Shown: positions 8,294-17,050 of the stretch, in pieces
Position numbering within the stretch: position 1 is the stretch's first letter
Layout: each line of letters starts with the position of its first letter
NCBI GenBank assembly: GCA_945897795.1
Contig: CAMDFT010000019.1
Coordinates: 1 to 42,319, forward strand
DNA length: 42,319 nt
Direction of reading: 5' to 3'
Source: Limnohabitans sp. Rim8
Lineage (GTDB): Bacteria > Pseudomonadota > Gammaproteobacteria > Burkholderiales > Burkholderiaceae_C
Position numbers and translations under genes: made by a program
Notes under the pieces: generated by a model
Databases searched by the model: none
What the model was told of the DNA's origin: nothing
The model's input: only the letters and a program-made list of their open reading frames with translations

Positions 8294-9610
8294 TCAGATT
8301 TTCAGAGTAAACAAGACCACGGACGGAACAAACACGATCAGCAAGATGCGCAGCAGGTCCGAGGCTAAAAATGGCATGATGTATCGGAAGATGTCCTTCA
8401 TGGGCACATCTTTCGTCATGCTGCTGATGATAAACACGTTCATGCCCACGGGTGGCGTGATCAGACCAATCTCCACAACCATCAGTGCCAATATGCCAAA
8501 CCAGATGGCTTTGGATTCAGGGTCCATGCCCCACAGGTCAATGCTCATGATGATGGGAAAGAAAATCGGAATGGTCAGCAGCAGCATGGACAGGCTGTCC
8601 ATCACGCAGCCCAGGACCAGGTAAATGGCGATGATGGTGAACAGTACGGCCAGAGGAGACAGGTCCATGCCGACCACCCATTTCGCCAGTTCGGTGTTGA
8701 CCTGGGTCAGTGCCAGAAACACGTTCAACACGTCTGCGCCCAGCAAGATCAAAAAGATCATGCCCGTGCCCACCGCCGCACCGTACAAGCATTGCAGCAG
8801 GCCTTCACCGCGCAAACCGCCCGATTTCCAGGCCACAAAAGCGGTGGCTACGGTGCCGATCGAGGCGGCTTCGGTGGGGGTGAAGAAGCCGCCGTAAATG
8901 CCGCCAATGACCACCATGAAAATCAACAATACTGGCCAAGTCTCGATCAGGGCCCGCAAGCGTTGGGCCCAGCTGAAACGATCACCCCGGGGCGCATCTT
9001 GTGGACTGATACGGGCGATGATGCCGATGACCACCATGTAGCCAATGGCCGCGATGATGCCTGGCACGAAAGCAGCCATGAACAATTTGGCGATGTTTTG
9101 CTCGGTCATAATGGCGTAAATGACCAAGGGCACCGAAGGTGGAATCAGGATGCCCAACGTGCCCCCCGCTGCGATCACGGCCGCCGATAGGCGTTCAGAA
9201 TAGTTGTGCGCTTTGAGCTCAGGCAGGGCCACCTGGCCCATGGTCGCTGCCGTGGCCAGCGATGAGCCGCAAATGGCCCCAAAACCGGCGCAAGACGTGA
9301 CGGCGGCCATGGCCATGCCGCCGCGCCAGTGGCCAATCATGGCGTTGCCCGCCTTGAACAGGGCTTTGGACAAGCCGCCATTGGTGGCGAACTGGCCCAT
9401 CAACAAGAACAGTGGCACCACCGACAAGTCATAGTTCGAGTAGCGTGCAAAGGCGACGTTCTTGTAATAGTTCATCAACGGGTCCCAGCCCGACATGAAG
9501 ATATAACCCACACTGCCCGTCAGCAGCATGGCCACGCCAATGTGGATCCTGAGCGCCAACAGCAGCATTAGGACGGCGAACATCAAGGAACCCCATTCGA
9601 TGCCGGTCAT
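8294..9610 (-). CDS. dctM: TRAP transporter large permease (DctM family)
   Basis: The 438-residue protein is almost entirely hydrophobic with about 12 predicted membrane segments and the conserved GSSLATAATMGQVALPEL and LIPPSVPLVIYAIMTEQNI segments of the DctM domain. TRAP transporters import organic acids with a Na+ or H+ gradient; the large subunit forms the translocation channel. It overlaps the end of the small-permease gene by 4 bases (9607-9610), showing translational coupling. The substrate cannot be read from the permease; the neighbouring fumarylpyruvate-hydrolase-like gene hints at an aromatic or dicarboxylic acid. Confidence 0.93.
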   Translation of the reverse strand: MTGIEWGSLMFAVLMLLLALRIHIGVAMLLTGSVGYIFMSGWDPLMNYYKNVAFARYSNYDLSVVPLFLLMGQFATNGGLSKALFKAGNAMIGHWRGGMAMAAVTSCAGFGAICGSSLATAATMGQVALPELKAHNYSERLSAAVIAAGGTLGILIPPSVPLVIYAIMTEQNIAKLFMAAFVPGIIAAIGYMVVIGIIARISPQDAPRGDRFSWAQRLRALIETWPVLLIFMVVIGGIYGGFFTPTEAASIGTVATAFVAWKSGGLRGEGLLQCLYGAAVGTGMIFLILLGADVLNVFLALTQVNTELAKWVVGMDLSPLAVLFTIIAIYLVLGCVMDSLSMLLLTIPIFFPIIMSIDLWGMDPESKAIWFGILALMVVEIGLITPPVGMNVFIISSMTKDVPMKDIFRYIMPFLASDLLRILLIVFVPSVVLFTLKI

Positions 9611-10128
9611 GGTGTGATTTCTTTCATTTTTTCAAGGGCGCGGTAAAGGGCTGTGACGGTCAGTAGCGCAAACGAGGGCACCAGTGGCACATAGGCCCAC
9701 CAAGTGGGGATCTCCAGCAGCATCGATGCGTCAAAGTTACCCTGCAAATCCCGCAAGCCCACCCAGATGCGCCAAGTGAGCAAAGCAGAAAACCCGGCCA
9801 ACAACAGGTTCGCCAGCGTGTCCAGTAAGGCATTGAGTTTGGCGGGCGCTTTGGCTGTGAAAAAGTCCACGATCACATGACCCGAAATCCAGTGGGTGTA
9901 GGGCAGCGACATGGCCACAGCACCCGCGCACAAAAACTGAACCAACTCGTAGTCGCCGAGCAAGGGCGAGTCAAAAAACGCACGGCCCACGATGCTGCGC
10001 AAAGACATGAAGGCCATGGCCAGCAAGGTCAAGCCCGACAAAATGGCCAAAAATTTACTCAAACGGTCCAGCACCCAGCCCAGGCCTTTGTACTGACGTG
10101 TGGATATGACATGGACGACTTCAGCCAC
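9607..10128 (-). CDS. dctQ: TRAP transporter small permease (DctQ family)
   Basis: Four predicted membrane segments in about 173 residues, the standard DctQ architecture. I chose the GTG at 10128 because it has an AAGGAG ribosome site (10137-10142) at good spacing; an upstream in-frame ATG at 10173 lies in the stem of the intercistronic hairpin and has no such support. It works with dctM as the membrane part of the TRAP transporter and is separated from dctP by a terminator-like hairpin. Confidence 0.9.
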   Translation of the reverse strand: MAEVVHVISTRQYKGLGWVLDRLSKFLAILSGLTLLAMAFMSLRSIVGRAFFDSPLLGDYELVQFLCAGAVAMSLPYTHWISGHVIVDFFTAKAPAKLNALLDTLANLLLAGFSALLTWRIWVGLRDLQGNFDASMLLEIPTWWAYVPLVPSFALLTVTALYRALEKMKEITP

Positions 10129-10147
10129 AGGGCTTCTCCTTGGGACG

Positions 10148-10178
10148 AAAAAATGGGGTGGGCCGCAGCTCACCCCAT
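10148..10178 (-). terminator. Intercistronic hairpin with T-run between dctP and dctQ
   Basis: Read on the minus strand, an 8-bp stem ATGGGGTG/CACCCCAT (10171-10178 and 10153-10160) is followed by six T. This has the form of a partial terminator or an mRNA-stabilising 3' hairpin. It would give more dctP than dctQM transcript, as is often needed for periplasmic binding proteins. Confidence 0.75.
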
Positions 10179-10203
10179 GGCTCTCAAAGCAAGACCGAAG
10201 TCT

Positions 10204-11238
10204 TTATTTGGTGTATTGCTTGATCAGGTCCTGGGCTTCCTTCAGCATGGCGGCACCGTTCAGCCCACGCTTGTTCATGTTGTCCACCCACTCGTTGTCC
10301 TGCTCGTCGGTGGCCTTCTTCCAGCGTGCCAGCTCAGCCGGTGGGATCACCGAGATGGTCTGGGTTTTGGTGTCTGCAAACACCTTGCGGCCTGGCACAT
10401 CGTTGCCCTCTTGCGTTCCGCCCAGGAAAGCCGAGAACTCGCGACCGGAGTTCTTGTCGATCACGGCTTTCAGGTCAGCAGGCAGCGACTCGTACTTGGC
10501 CTTGTTCATGGGTACCACGAACACGGTGGTGTACAAAGCAGGGTAGCTCTTGTCGGTCTCAGCGCTGAACTTGGTCAGCTCGTGCACCTTCAGGCCAGGC
10601 GCCACTTCGTAGGGGATTACCGCGCCATCGATCACGCCTTTGGACAGGGCTTCAGGCACCTGGGGAACAGGCATGCCCACAGGAGTGGCACCCATCTTGG
10701 TCAGCATTTTGGTCACGTTGGCTGTGGGGCCGCGCACCTTCAAGCCCTTGAAGTCTTCCATTTTGGTGATCTGCTTGTCGCGGGTGAAGATCACGCCTGG
10801 GCCGTGCACATGAACGGCCAGCAGTTTCACGTCCTTGTGCTCGTCCATGGCGTTCTTTTGCACGAAGTCCCAAGCGGCACGGCTGGTGGCTGCAGCATTG
10901 GTCATGGTGAAGGGCAGCTCAAACACTTGGGTTTTGGCAAAGCGGCCTGCCGAGTAACCCGCCACAGTCCAGACCACGTCGGCCACGCCGTCTTTGGCTT
11001 GGTCATACAGCTGAGGTGGCGTGCCACCCAGTTGCATGGCGGGGTAGATTTCGCACTTCAGGCGGTCTTTGGAGTCGCGTGCAATGTTCTTGCACCAGTC
11101 GCCCAGCATGGTGGTGTGCTGGATGGACTGTGGGCCCAAAAAGTGGTGCACTTTCAGGGTGATGGTTTGGGCGTGTACGCCAAAACCAACGGCCATCAGG
11201 CCAGCGGCCAAGGCCGTTTGTTGTAAGAACTTCTTCAT
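10204..11238 (-). CDS. dctP: TRAP transporter substrate-binding protein (DctP family)
   Basis: Periplasmic solute receptor of 344 residues. The ATG at 11238 (MKKFLQQTALAAGLMAVGFG) has a GGAG ribosome site and starts a Sec signal peptide cleaved near VHAQ. The mature part has the DctP fold; the FLGPQSIQHTTML start and the GLKVRGPTANVTKMLTKMGA segment with its conserved ligand-carboxylate Arg identify the family. The ligand is not determined by sequence. First gene of the dctP-dctQ-dctM-NUDIX transcript. A TetR-type palindrome lies 39-58 bases upstream of the start. Confidence 0.92.
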   Translation of the reverse strand: MKKFLQQTALAAGLMAVGFGVHAQTITLKVHHFLGPQSIQHTTMLGDWCKNIARDSKDRLKCEIYPAMQLGGTPPQLYDQAKDGVADVVWTVAGYSAGRFAKTQVFELPFTMTNAAATSRAAWDFVQKNAMDEHKDVKLLAVHVHGPGVIFTRDKQITKMEDFKGLKVRGPTANVTKMLTKMGATPVGMPVPQVPEALSKGVIDGAVIPYEVAPGLKVHELTKFSAETDKSYPALYTTVFVVPMNKAKYESLPADLKAVIDKNSGREFSAFLGGTQEGNDVPGRKVFADTKTQTISVIPPAELARWKKATDEQDNEWVDNMNKRGLNGAAMLKEAQDLIKQYTK

Positions 11239-11276
11239 CGACTTGTCTCCATCATGGGTTGAAAAACGGGATGATA

Positions 11277-11296
11277 AACCAACCAAGCGGTCGGTT
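11277..11296. promoter_or_regulatory. Candidate TetR-family operator upstream of dctP
   Basis: A near-perfect 20-bp palindrome with half-sites AACCAACC and GGTCGGTT around AAGC. Half-sites of the AACCGACC type are typical operators of TetR-family repressors, often next to fatty- or organic-acid genes. It lies in the dctP leader. No TetR gene is in the window, so a regulator encoded elsewhere is implied. Confidence 0.55.
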
Positions 11297-11491
11297 AATG
11301 AAAAGAATGGCTCAAGGGGGGCTGAGTTTGGGGAGCCCTAAAGCCCCCTCATTTCAACGTACATGAATTATGTTGCATCTTCGGTCGCCATTTGCGAGGG
11401 TTAACCCTTCATTGTTGGGGGTGCGTACTTTTATTGATTGAACAAAAGTGCTTTTACGGCTGGCCAGACGGCGTTTTAGCGACATTGCAGG

Positions 11492-12187
11492 TCAGGAAAT
11501 TTTTATTTGCAAGCTGCTCAAGCCTGCCACCTGTCCCACCAGCACATCGCCTGCCACCACGGCGGCCACGCCTTCGGGGGTGCCGGTGTAAATCAGATCA
11601 CCCGGCTGCAGTTCCCACGCAGCCGACAGGTGTTCAATGGTTTCGGCCACGTTCCAAATCAGTTTGGCCACGTTGCTGCGCTGACGGTCTGCACCGTTGA
11701 CTTGCAGGCTGATCTTGGCGTTGTTCGCATCGCCGGCTTGGGCGATGGGGGTGATGGGGCCGATGGGGGCCGAATGGTCGAAGGCCTTGCCGATGCACCA
11801 AGGTCGGCCTTGTTTTTTCATCTCGTTTTGCAGGTCGCGGCGCGTCATGTCCAGACCCACGGCATAGCCATAGATGTGCTGCGCCGCGTCGGCCGCCGAA
11901 ATGTTGCGCCCACCTTTGCCAATGGCCACCACCAGTTCGATCTCGTGGTGCAGGTTTTGCGTGAGGCTGGGGTAAGGCATGGCACCGGTCTGGCCCGCTT
12001 CGACCACCACCAGACTGTCGCTGGGTTTGAGAAAAAAGAATGGCGGCTCGCGCCCTGTAAAGCCCATCTCTTTGGCGTGTTCTTCATAATTGCGGCCCAC
12101 ACAGTAAATGCGGTGCACCGGAAAACGTTCGGGTTGGCCCAGCACAGGCACCGAGACCACGGGCATGGGTGAAAATACAAAACTCAT
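11492..12187 (-). CDS. Fumarylacetoacetate hydrolase family protein, fumarylpyruvate-hydrolase-like
   Basis: A 231-residue single-domain FAH-family enzyme. The metal site is visible: the HHEIELVVAIG segment with the Glu ligands, the downstream GLDMTRRD Asp, and FDHSAPIGP. Size and the N-terminal YCVGRNYEEHAKEMG motif fit fumarylpyruvate hydrolases (NagK/NagL-pathway type), which cleave fumarylpyruvate to fumarate and pyruvate at the end of gentisate degradation; acylpyruvate hydrolase activity is the alternative. No gentisate dioxygenase or maleylpyruvate isomerase is present nearby. I chose the ATG at 12187 (MSFVFSPMP). It is divergent from a MarR-type regulator, which probably controls it. 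Confidence 0.85.
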   Translation of the reverse strand: MSFVFSPMPVVSVPVLGQPERFPVHRIYCVGRNYEEHAKEMGFTGREPPFFFLKPSDSLVVVEAGQTGAMPYPSLTQNLHHEIELVVAIGKGGRNISAADAAQHIYGYAVGLDMTRRDLQNEMKKQGRPWCIGKAFDHSAPIGPITPIAQAGDANNAKISLQVNGADRQRSNVAKLIWNVAETIEHLSAAWELQPGDLIYTGTPEGVAAVVAGDVLVGQVAGLSSLQIKIS

Positions 12188-12285
12188 GGGTCGCTTTCTT
12201 GAACAATGAAAATAAGATGTTAAACGCAATGCCTGAATGTTGGCACTTGCCACAAACGCGCTGAACACCGAAACACGACACGCAC

Positions 12286-12723
12286 ATGATCCAAAGCATC
12301 GACCTGCAGGCCACACCGGGTCACCTGATTCGACGGGCCCAGCAAATTGCCGTGGCCATTTTTGCCGAGCAACTGGCCAGCGCCGACATCACGCCCGTGC
12401 AGTTCGCCATCCTGAACGCCTTGCTGGGCAGCCCGGGCATTGACCAGGTGAGCCTGGCCAAGCGCGTGGCCTTTGACCCGGCCACTTCGGGCTCGGTCAT
12501 TGGGCGGCTGGAAGCCAAGGGTTGGGTGGTGCGAGAGGCCGATCCGTCTGACCGCAGGCGCAAGCTGTTGGTGGTCACGCCGCAGGGTGTTCAGGCTCTG
12601 GCCCATATCCAAAGCGATGTGGCCCGGGTGCAAGAAAAAATCCTGGCCCCGCTGACGCCGCAAGAGCAAAGCCAGTTTGTGCATTTGCTCTCGCGCCTGG
12701 TGCAAGGCCATCAAGCCGATTGA
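12286..12723 (+). CDS. MarR-family transcriptional regulator
   Basis: A 145-residue winged-helix protein. Residues about 45-105 form the MarR DNA-binding domain (SLAKRVAFDPATSGSVIGRLEAKG then DRRRKLLVVTPQG, the wing with the family DxRxR motif); flanking helices form the dimer interface. MarR repressors of this type usually bind a small aromatic acid or CoA thioester and control divergent catabolic genes. The 98-bp divergent gap to the FAH-family gene is the likely target; I did not find a convincing palindrome in it. Confidence 0.88.
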   Translation: MIQSIDLQATPGHLIRRAQQIAVAIFAEQLASADITPVQFAILNALLGSPGIDQVSLAKRVAFDPATSGSVIGRLEAKGWVVREADPSDRRRKLLVVTPQGVQALAHIQSDVARVQEKILAPLTPQEQSQFVHLLSRLVQGHQAD

Positions 12724-12731
12724 AGCCCGGC

Positions 12732-13034
12732 TCAGGCCGAGGTGTAGGTCAGCTCGAAGTGCTCCACATTCGGGGGCGCGGCAAAGAAGGGGCCGACGAT
12801 GGCGCGCCACTCGGCAAACAGTGGCGACTGGCGAAAGCCCACCGTGTGGTCTTCCAGCGTGTCCCAGAAAATCTGCAACACAAAGCGCTCGGGGGTTTCA
12901 ATGCAGCGGTTGACCTTGGCCCCTCGAAAGCCCTTGGCCCTTGAGGCCACGGTGTTCAGGCCCAGCTCAATGGCTTGTTCAAAAGCAGCCTGTTGGCCAG
13001 GCTGGATGCGAATGTCGGCGAGTTCGAGGATCAT
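12732..13034 (-). CDS. ABM-fold (antibiotic biosynthesis monooxygenase-like) protein
   Basis: A 100-residue dimeric alpha-beta-barrel type protein: ILELADIRIQPGQ, FEQAIELG, and FVLQIFWDTLEDHTVGFRQS, then WRAIVGPFFAAPPNVEHFE, which match the ABM/YgiN-like family pattern. Some members oxidise quinols without cofactor, but many have no known activity. I chose the ATG at 13034; an upstream TTG at 13046 is in frame but has no support. It converges with the MarR gene, whose stop is 9 bases away. Confidence 0.75.
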   Translation of the reverse strand: MILELADIRIQPGQQAAFEQAIELGLNTVASRAKGFRGAKVNRCIETPERFVLQIFWDTLEDHTVGFRQSPLFAEWRAIVGPFFAAPPNVEHFELTYTSA

Positions 13035-13125
13035 GGTCTTGTCCAAAAGAAGGCTGGTAAAACACCACGATACCCGATTCCTGGCCAGTCAGGCTTCACT
13101 GGCAGGTCATTCAGCAGCCCCGTGA

Positions 13126-14022
13126 TCAGCGCACTTTGACGCTTACGGTGTTGGCGTCTGAACCGGCCATGAGCCAGGCCAGACTTTGGGCCAATGAGGC
13201 GCAAGCGTCTACGGTGAACTGTCCCGATTGCATGCACGAGACCACCTCGCCGGGGCTAAGACGCCGGAATTCCTGCACTTCGCCATCGGCGTTGATGGGG
13301 GTCTCTCGCTCCGAGAGGTGCAGGTTGTAAACCAGCAATTGCTCGTCATGCCAGCCTTGGGGCTCGGGCCTTTGTGTGCGAATCACCCCAGCCCCCCGCA
13401 AGCGGGTTGGATCGCTCAAGTGCAAGCTGGCTTCTTCGGCCAGTTCACGCAGTGCCGTTGTCAAGGGGCTTTCTCCGGCCGTCAATCCCCCGGCGGCCAG
13501 GTTGTCCAGCAGGCCCGGGTCGGTGACTTTGTGGTTTGATCGGCGGCCGCACCACAGGTCACCTTGTGGCAAAAAACCATGGATGTGCACCGCATGGCTC
13601 ATCATGCCCAGGTGCCTGAAGCCCGCCCGCTCGACGCACAAAAATGGGGGCACGTCCAAAGCCGGTGGCCAAGCGGGCGTGTCAGGCCACCACGCAAAAA
13701 ATTCACCGCGCCATCCAGTCAATCGCCCTTGGGCCGCTTGCTGAACCAAAAAAGTCTGCAGGGCTTGACTGCGTTGCAATGGCTGGTCTGCTGCCGTTTG
13801 CCAGCGCAAACGACCCTGCACGATGGTGCATCCGGGCAACAAGGCCACCATGTCCTGGGCGCGATCGGCAGACACCCAGCCGATGTCGATCCCGTCACAT
13901 GACCAAACTGACCCACCCGCAGGCCGCGCGTGTTGGGCCTGCAGTTGGTTGGCCAGCCAGGCTTGTTGCGGCCCGCTCAGGCGGGACCAAAAAGCTTGTT
14001 CAGGACACACCCTTGGGGTCAT
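13126..14022 (-). CDS. NUDIX hydrolase with DUF4743 N-terminal domain
   Basis: A 298-residue protein. The N-terminal half (about 1-130) matches the DUF4743 region that precedes NUDIX domains in Tnr3/NUDT-like proteins; the C-terminal half has the NUDIX box (GGLTAGES, then ALRELAEEASL, around residues 177-200) with intact catalytic Glu residues. Yeast Tnr3-type homologues act on oxidised thiamine diphosphate analogues; the bacterial function is not established. It begins 6 bases after the phnX stop, so it is the last gene of the phosphonate operon by position, although no phosphonate function is known for this family. Confidence 0.85.
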   Translation of the reverse strand: MTPRVCPEQAFWSRLSGPQQAWLANQLQAQHARPAGGSVWSCDGIDIGWVSADRAQDMVALLPGCTIVQGRLRWQTAADQPLQRSQALQTFLVQQAAQGRLTGWRGEFFAWWPDTPAWPPALDVPPFLCVERAGFRHLGMMSHAVHIHGFLPQGDLWCGRRSNHKVTDPGLLDNLAAGGLTAGESPLTTALRELAEEASLHLSDPTRLRGAGVIRTQRPEPQGWHDEQLLVYNLHLSERETPINADGEVQEFRRLSPGEVVSCMQSGQFTVDACASLAQSLAWLMAGSDANTVSVKVR

Positions 14023-14028
14023 GTGGTC

Positions 14029-14850
14029 TCAAGGGGTTTCGCCCGAGGCCATGCGCTGCTCTATGCGGGCGATGGCGTCCGGCAAATCGGCCACACTGTC
14101 AATCACCTCATGGGCCCCGGCCGCGAGTAGCAGGGCGCTGGCGTTGGTTTTGGCATGGGCCTGGTCTTGTTCGCTGGCTTGCAGCCAGTGCTCATGCGTC
14201 CAGCCCAGCGCGTTGCCACTCATGGCCACACCCACGGTCCAGGCACCTGCGGCCAGGCCTTCGGCCAATCCGGGCGCGGTGTCGTCGACCTTGATGACCT
14301 GAGATGCCTTGCCTTGCAAACCCATGGCCTGCAAACAAGCCTGCATGCCCATAGGGTCAGGGCGGCTGCGGACCACGTCGTCGCAACACACCACCAAGGC
14401 CGGTGCGAAGCCCTGTGCCTGGGCGATCTCAATCAAGGGCGTCATGATTTTTCGGGTGTAACCGGTGGTGGTCGCAAAGGCCAAGCCTTGGGCTTTCAGA
14501 GCATGGTAAGCCGTCATGAAGCCTGGAATGAAGTCGCTGCGGTCCAGCGCCGCTTTGGCACTCATGGGCTCAAACTCTGAGAGCAGTTGTTGCGCATCTG
14601 AGTCGTTGAAGGGGCGACCCTTCTGTGCTTGCCACTGGGCTGCGATGGTCGGCATGTTTCCCAAGGCTGCGATGTGGTCAATTTTGGGCAATCCCATGGG
14701 CACACGGGCCTCGGCGATGGTGATCTCAATTTGGTGTCGGGCGAACAACTCGACGAAAGCGCCCATGGGAGCCAGGCTGCCAAAGTCCACGATGGTGCCC
14801 GCCCAGTCGAGCACGATGCCGCGGATGGTGTGATCTTGTTGCGAATTCAT
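14029..14850 (-). CDS. phnX: Phosphonoacetaldehyde hydrolase
   Basis: HAD-superfamily enzyme of 273 residues that splits the C-P bond of phosphonoacetaldehyde to acetaldehyde and phosphate in the cytoplasm. The signature is clear: nucleophile Asp15 in VLDWAGTIVDFGS, and Lys56 in MGLPKIDHI, which forms the Schiff base with the substrate. The acid DDTAPG motif and the VCCDDVVRSRPDP region also match. Its ATG overlaps the stop of the FAD oxidoreductase by 4 bases (14847-14850), so the two are translationally coupled. No phnW transaminase accompanies it in this window, so its substrate must come from another route. Confidence 0.95.
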   Translation of the reverse strand: MNSQQDHTIRGIVLDWAGTIVDFGSLAPMGAFVELFARHQIEITIAEARVPMGLPKIDHIAALGNMPTIAAQWQAQKGRPFNDSDAQQLLSEFEPMSAKAALDRSDFIPGFMTAYHALKAQGLAFATTTGYTRKIMTPLIEIAQAQGFAPALVVCCDDVVRSRPDPMGMQACLQAMGLQGKASQVIKVDDTAPGLAEGLAAGAWTVGVAMSGNALGWTHEHWLQASEQDQAHAKTNASALLLAAGAHEVIDSVADLPDAIARIEQRMASGETP

Positions 14851-15962
14851 GTTTTGCTCCAGTTTTGAATGATGTCTTCAGCTAGGCCAAAAGAGGTGCT
14901 CATGCCGGTGCCACTGGTCACGCTGACCAATTGCACACCGGGTAACACATCGCGCACAAGGCTGTCTTGTTGGGCGCTGGGGTAAATGCCCGTCCAGCGC
15001 TCTGTCACTTGGTAGTGGCCCAAGCACAGCAGGCGCTGCATTTCGTAAAGGATCAGGTCATCCACTTCGCGCGAAGCAAAAGGCCGCATGGCCTGGCCGT
15101 AATGGTGTGAGTCGCCCACCACCAACGAGCCATCTTGGCTTTGCACCACAATCAGGTGAATGCCGTGGGCCAATTCCTTTGGGGCTTCAACGCGCAGTTG
15201 ATCGAGCAGCAATTGCGAACCCGGTAATTCGCTGTAACCCCGGTAGCGCACCAGACTCAAATCGCTCATCACCCCAGCCCCGAGCCGGTAGCCGGGCGGT
15301 GGCTGAACCCGCAGCATTTGCAGCTGACACAGTTGGGTGTTGTTTTCGCTGAAAGCCTCAGGAAACAAGCTGCGCATGTCCGGGCCAGGGCAGACCAGAA
15401 TGCGCTCGGCAGGCAGCCATTGGCCGCCGGTGAAGACGGCGCCAGAGATGACTTCTTGAACGTGTTGCCCGAGCTGAAACACAACCCCTTGAGTGGCCAG
15501 CCAAACACGCAGTTTTTCAATGGCGCTGCGCGCTTCGATGCGCAGCTCGTGCGGGCTGTACAGCGCCCCCTGCAAATGACGCATGACAAATTGTGGGGCC
15601 TGGTCTTGCAGGGCTTGGCCTTCGAGCCATTGCAGATCTTGGCCCTCGGGTTGTTTGCACAATTCTTGCAAAACCAATTTGGCCTGTTGTCTTTGGGCCA
15701 GCACATACAAGCCCTGGTGCTCAATGGCGATGCCCGCTTGCGGGGCCAGTTCGGCCCACACATCGCGTGACCTGCGGGCGCGACGCCAGGTGTCGCCCCG
15801 GCCTTGGCCGGTCACCGTGATGAAGCCAAAGTTCCGAATCGAAGCCCCCACACAAAATGGGTCGCGGTCGATCACACGCACGCTTTTGCCTTGTTGCAAA
15901 GCAGCCCAAGCGCAGGCCAGGCCGACGATGCCACTTCCGACAATGATCACATCGTTGCTCAT
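14847..15962 (-). CDS. FAD-dependent oxidoreductase of the phosphonate-cluster type (glycine-oxidase-like, TIGR03364/HpnW)
   Basis: A 371-residue DAO-family flavoprotein. The FAD-binding GxGxxG motif is at residues 8-13 (VGSGIVGLACAWAA) with the acidic DRDP end of the second strand, and the C-terminal GTGMSTSFGLAEDI flavin-contact segment. Closely similar DAO-like proteins recur in phosphonate degradation clusters and are believed, some shown, to oxidise 2-aminoethylphosphonate or its N-methyl form, giving phosphonoacetaldehyde. This one lies between the Fe-ADH and phnX with 4-base overlaps on both sides. It can stand in for the missing PhnW; this is inference. The exact amine substrate cannot be read from the sequence. 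Confidence 0.85.
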   Translation of the reverse strand: MSNDVIIVGSGIVGLACAWAALQQGKSVRVIDRDPFCVGASIRNFGFITVTGQGRGDTWRRARRSRDVWAELAPQAGIAIEHQGLYVLAQRQQAKLVLQELCKQPEGQDLQWLEGQALQDQAPQFVMRHLQGALYSPHELRIEARSAIEKLRVWLATQGVVFQLGQHVQEVISGAVFTGGQWLPAERILVCPGPDMRSLFPEAFSENNTQLCQLQMLRVQPPPGYRLGAGVMSDLSLVRYRGYSELPGSQLLLDQLRVEAPKELAHGIHLIVVQSQDGSLVVGDSHHYGQAMRPFASREVDDLILYEMQRLLCLGHYQVTERWTGIYPSAQQDSLVRDVLPGVQLVSVTSGTGMSTSFGLAEDIIQNWSKT

Positions 15963-17050
15963 GCCGTGCTTCCCACAAAGTTGCGGCCTCGGGCTGAGCC
16001 CAGAGCCTGCTGGAGTTGATGAAGGCCGTCTGGGCTGCTGCGCAGATCACGCGGTGCAATGCCCAGGTTTTTCAGCCAGGTCGACAGCTGCTCGCGGGCT
16101 TGGTGCCAGCGACAATCAAAAATGTCTGCCAAGTCGCCTCGCACCTGCGGGCTGATGGCCGTTGCAATGTCCAGCACCATGGGCAACCACACCGCGCAGG
16201 CGTGGCCATGGGGCAGGTTTTCTTTCAGCGTCAAGTCATACGACAAAGCGTGGGCCAAGGCCGTCTGGGTTTGCGACATCGCCAAACCAGCCAACAAGGA
16301 GGCTTGGCTCATCTGTTCGCGCAAAACCTTGTCTTGCGGCTTGCTCAGCAATTCAGGCAGTGTCTGCAAAACCATGCGTGCCGAACGCACCGCCAAAGGG
16401 CGTGTGATCGCATTCGCATGGTGGTTCCAGATCGATTCCAGCGCGTGCGCCAGGGTGTCCAGCGCGGCGTCCCGTGTTAAGCCTTCAGGACACGTCAGCG
16501 TCAAGTTCGGGTCAATCCAGGCCTGATCGGCAAAGCCCTGGGCGCAGGACCAAGAGCGCTTGACAGCTGGCTGGGCATCGAGGTCCCACAAGGTGGCCCA
16601 GGGCGTGACCTCACTGCCTGTGCCCGAAGTGGTGGGGGCACACCACAAGGTGTGGCGCTTGTGGTCGGCAGGCAACTTGTTGGCACGCCATACCGATGGG
16701 GCCAGCGCCAGGTCATTCAGCTCAAAGCGGGCCAGTTTGGCCAAATCGAGCGTGGTGCCCCCCCCAATGGCCAGCAAGGCGGCGTCTGGTTGCGTGGCCC
16801 ATAAAGGCCAAAGTTGCTGGGATACCTGCAGCGCCGCCGAGATGCTGCTTTGGGCCGACTGTTGCCAAATCCAGCCCAGACACAGTGCACCCCAGTGCCT
16901 TTTCAAATCGGCCTCCATGACCAAAGAAACGGCATGCGGGTCGGCCAACACAAAAAACGGTTGTGCTGGTGTGTGGGTGTGCAACAGGTTCGGGCCCCAT
17001 TCGAGCTGAACCGGGTTGAACCATGTCAAATGAATCGCTGTCGCAGCCAT
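15959..17050 (-). CDS. Phosphonate-associated iron-containing alcohol dehydrogenase (TIGR03405-like)
   Basis: Group III alcohol dehydrogenase of 363 residues. Motifs: [11 protein letters not shown] (NAD(P) site), [13 protein letters not shown], and the metal ligands in DTLAHALE (Asp and His, spaced by four), the later HALSYDL His and PHGHA His. The family includes PhpC/phosphonoacetaldehyde reductases, which interconvert phosphonoacetaldehyde and 2-hydroxyethylphosphonate. In this catabolic setting, next to phnX, the likely direction is oxidation of 2-hydroxyethylphosphonate; reduction as an overflow is the alternative. The start region overlaps the phnE end by 25 bases (17026-17050) and the stop overlaps the next gene by 4. 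Confidence 0.85.
   Translation of the reverse strand: MAATAIHLTWFNPVQLEWGPNLLHTHTPAQPFFVLADPHAVSLVMEADLKRHWGALCLGWIWQQSAQSSISAALQVSQQLWPLWATQPDAALLAIGGGTTLDLAKLARFELNDLALAPSVWRANKLPADHKRHTLWCAPTTSGTGSEVTPWATLWDLDAQPAVKRSWSCAQGFADQAWIDPNLTLTCPEGLTRDAALDTLAHALESIWNHHANAITRPLAVRSARMVLQTLPELLSKPQDKVLREQMSQASLLAGLAMSQTQTALAHALSYDLTLKENLPHGHACAVWLPMVLDIATAISPQVRGDLADIFDCRWHQAREQLSTWLKNLGIAPRDLRSSPDGLHQLQQALGSARGRNFVGSTA

Noticed and set aside
9877-11226. Long plus-strand open frame of 449 codons opposite dctQ/dctP
   Set aside because: It is antisense to well-recognised TRAP genes with signal peptide and domain motifs; its translation is low-complexity and His/Gly/Val-rich as in GC-rich shadow frames, with no domain.
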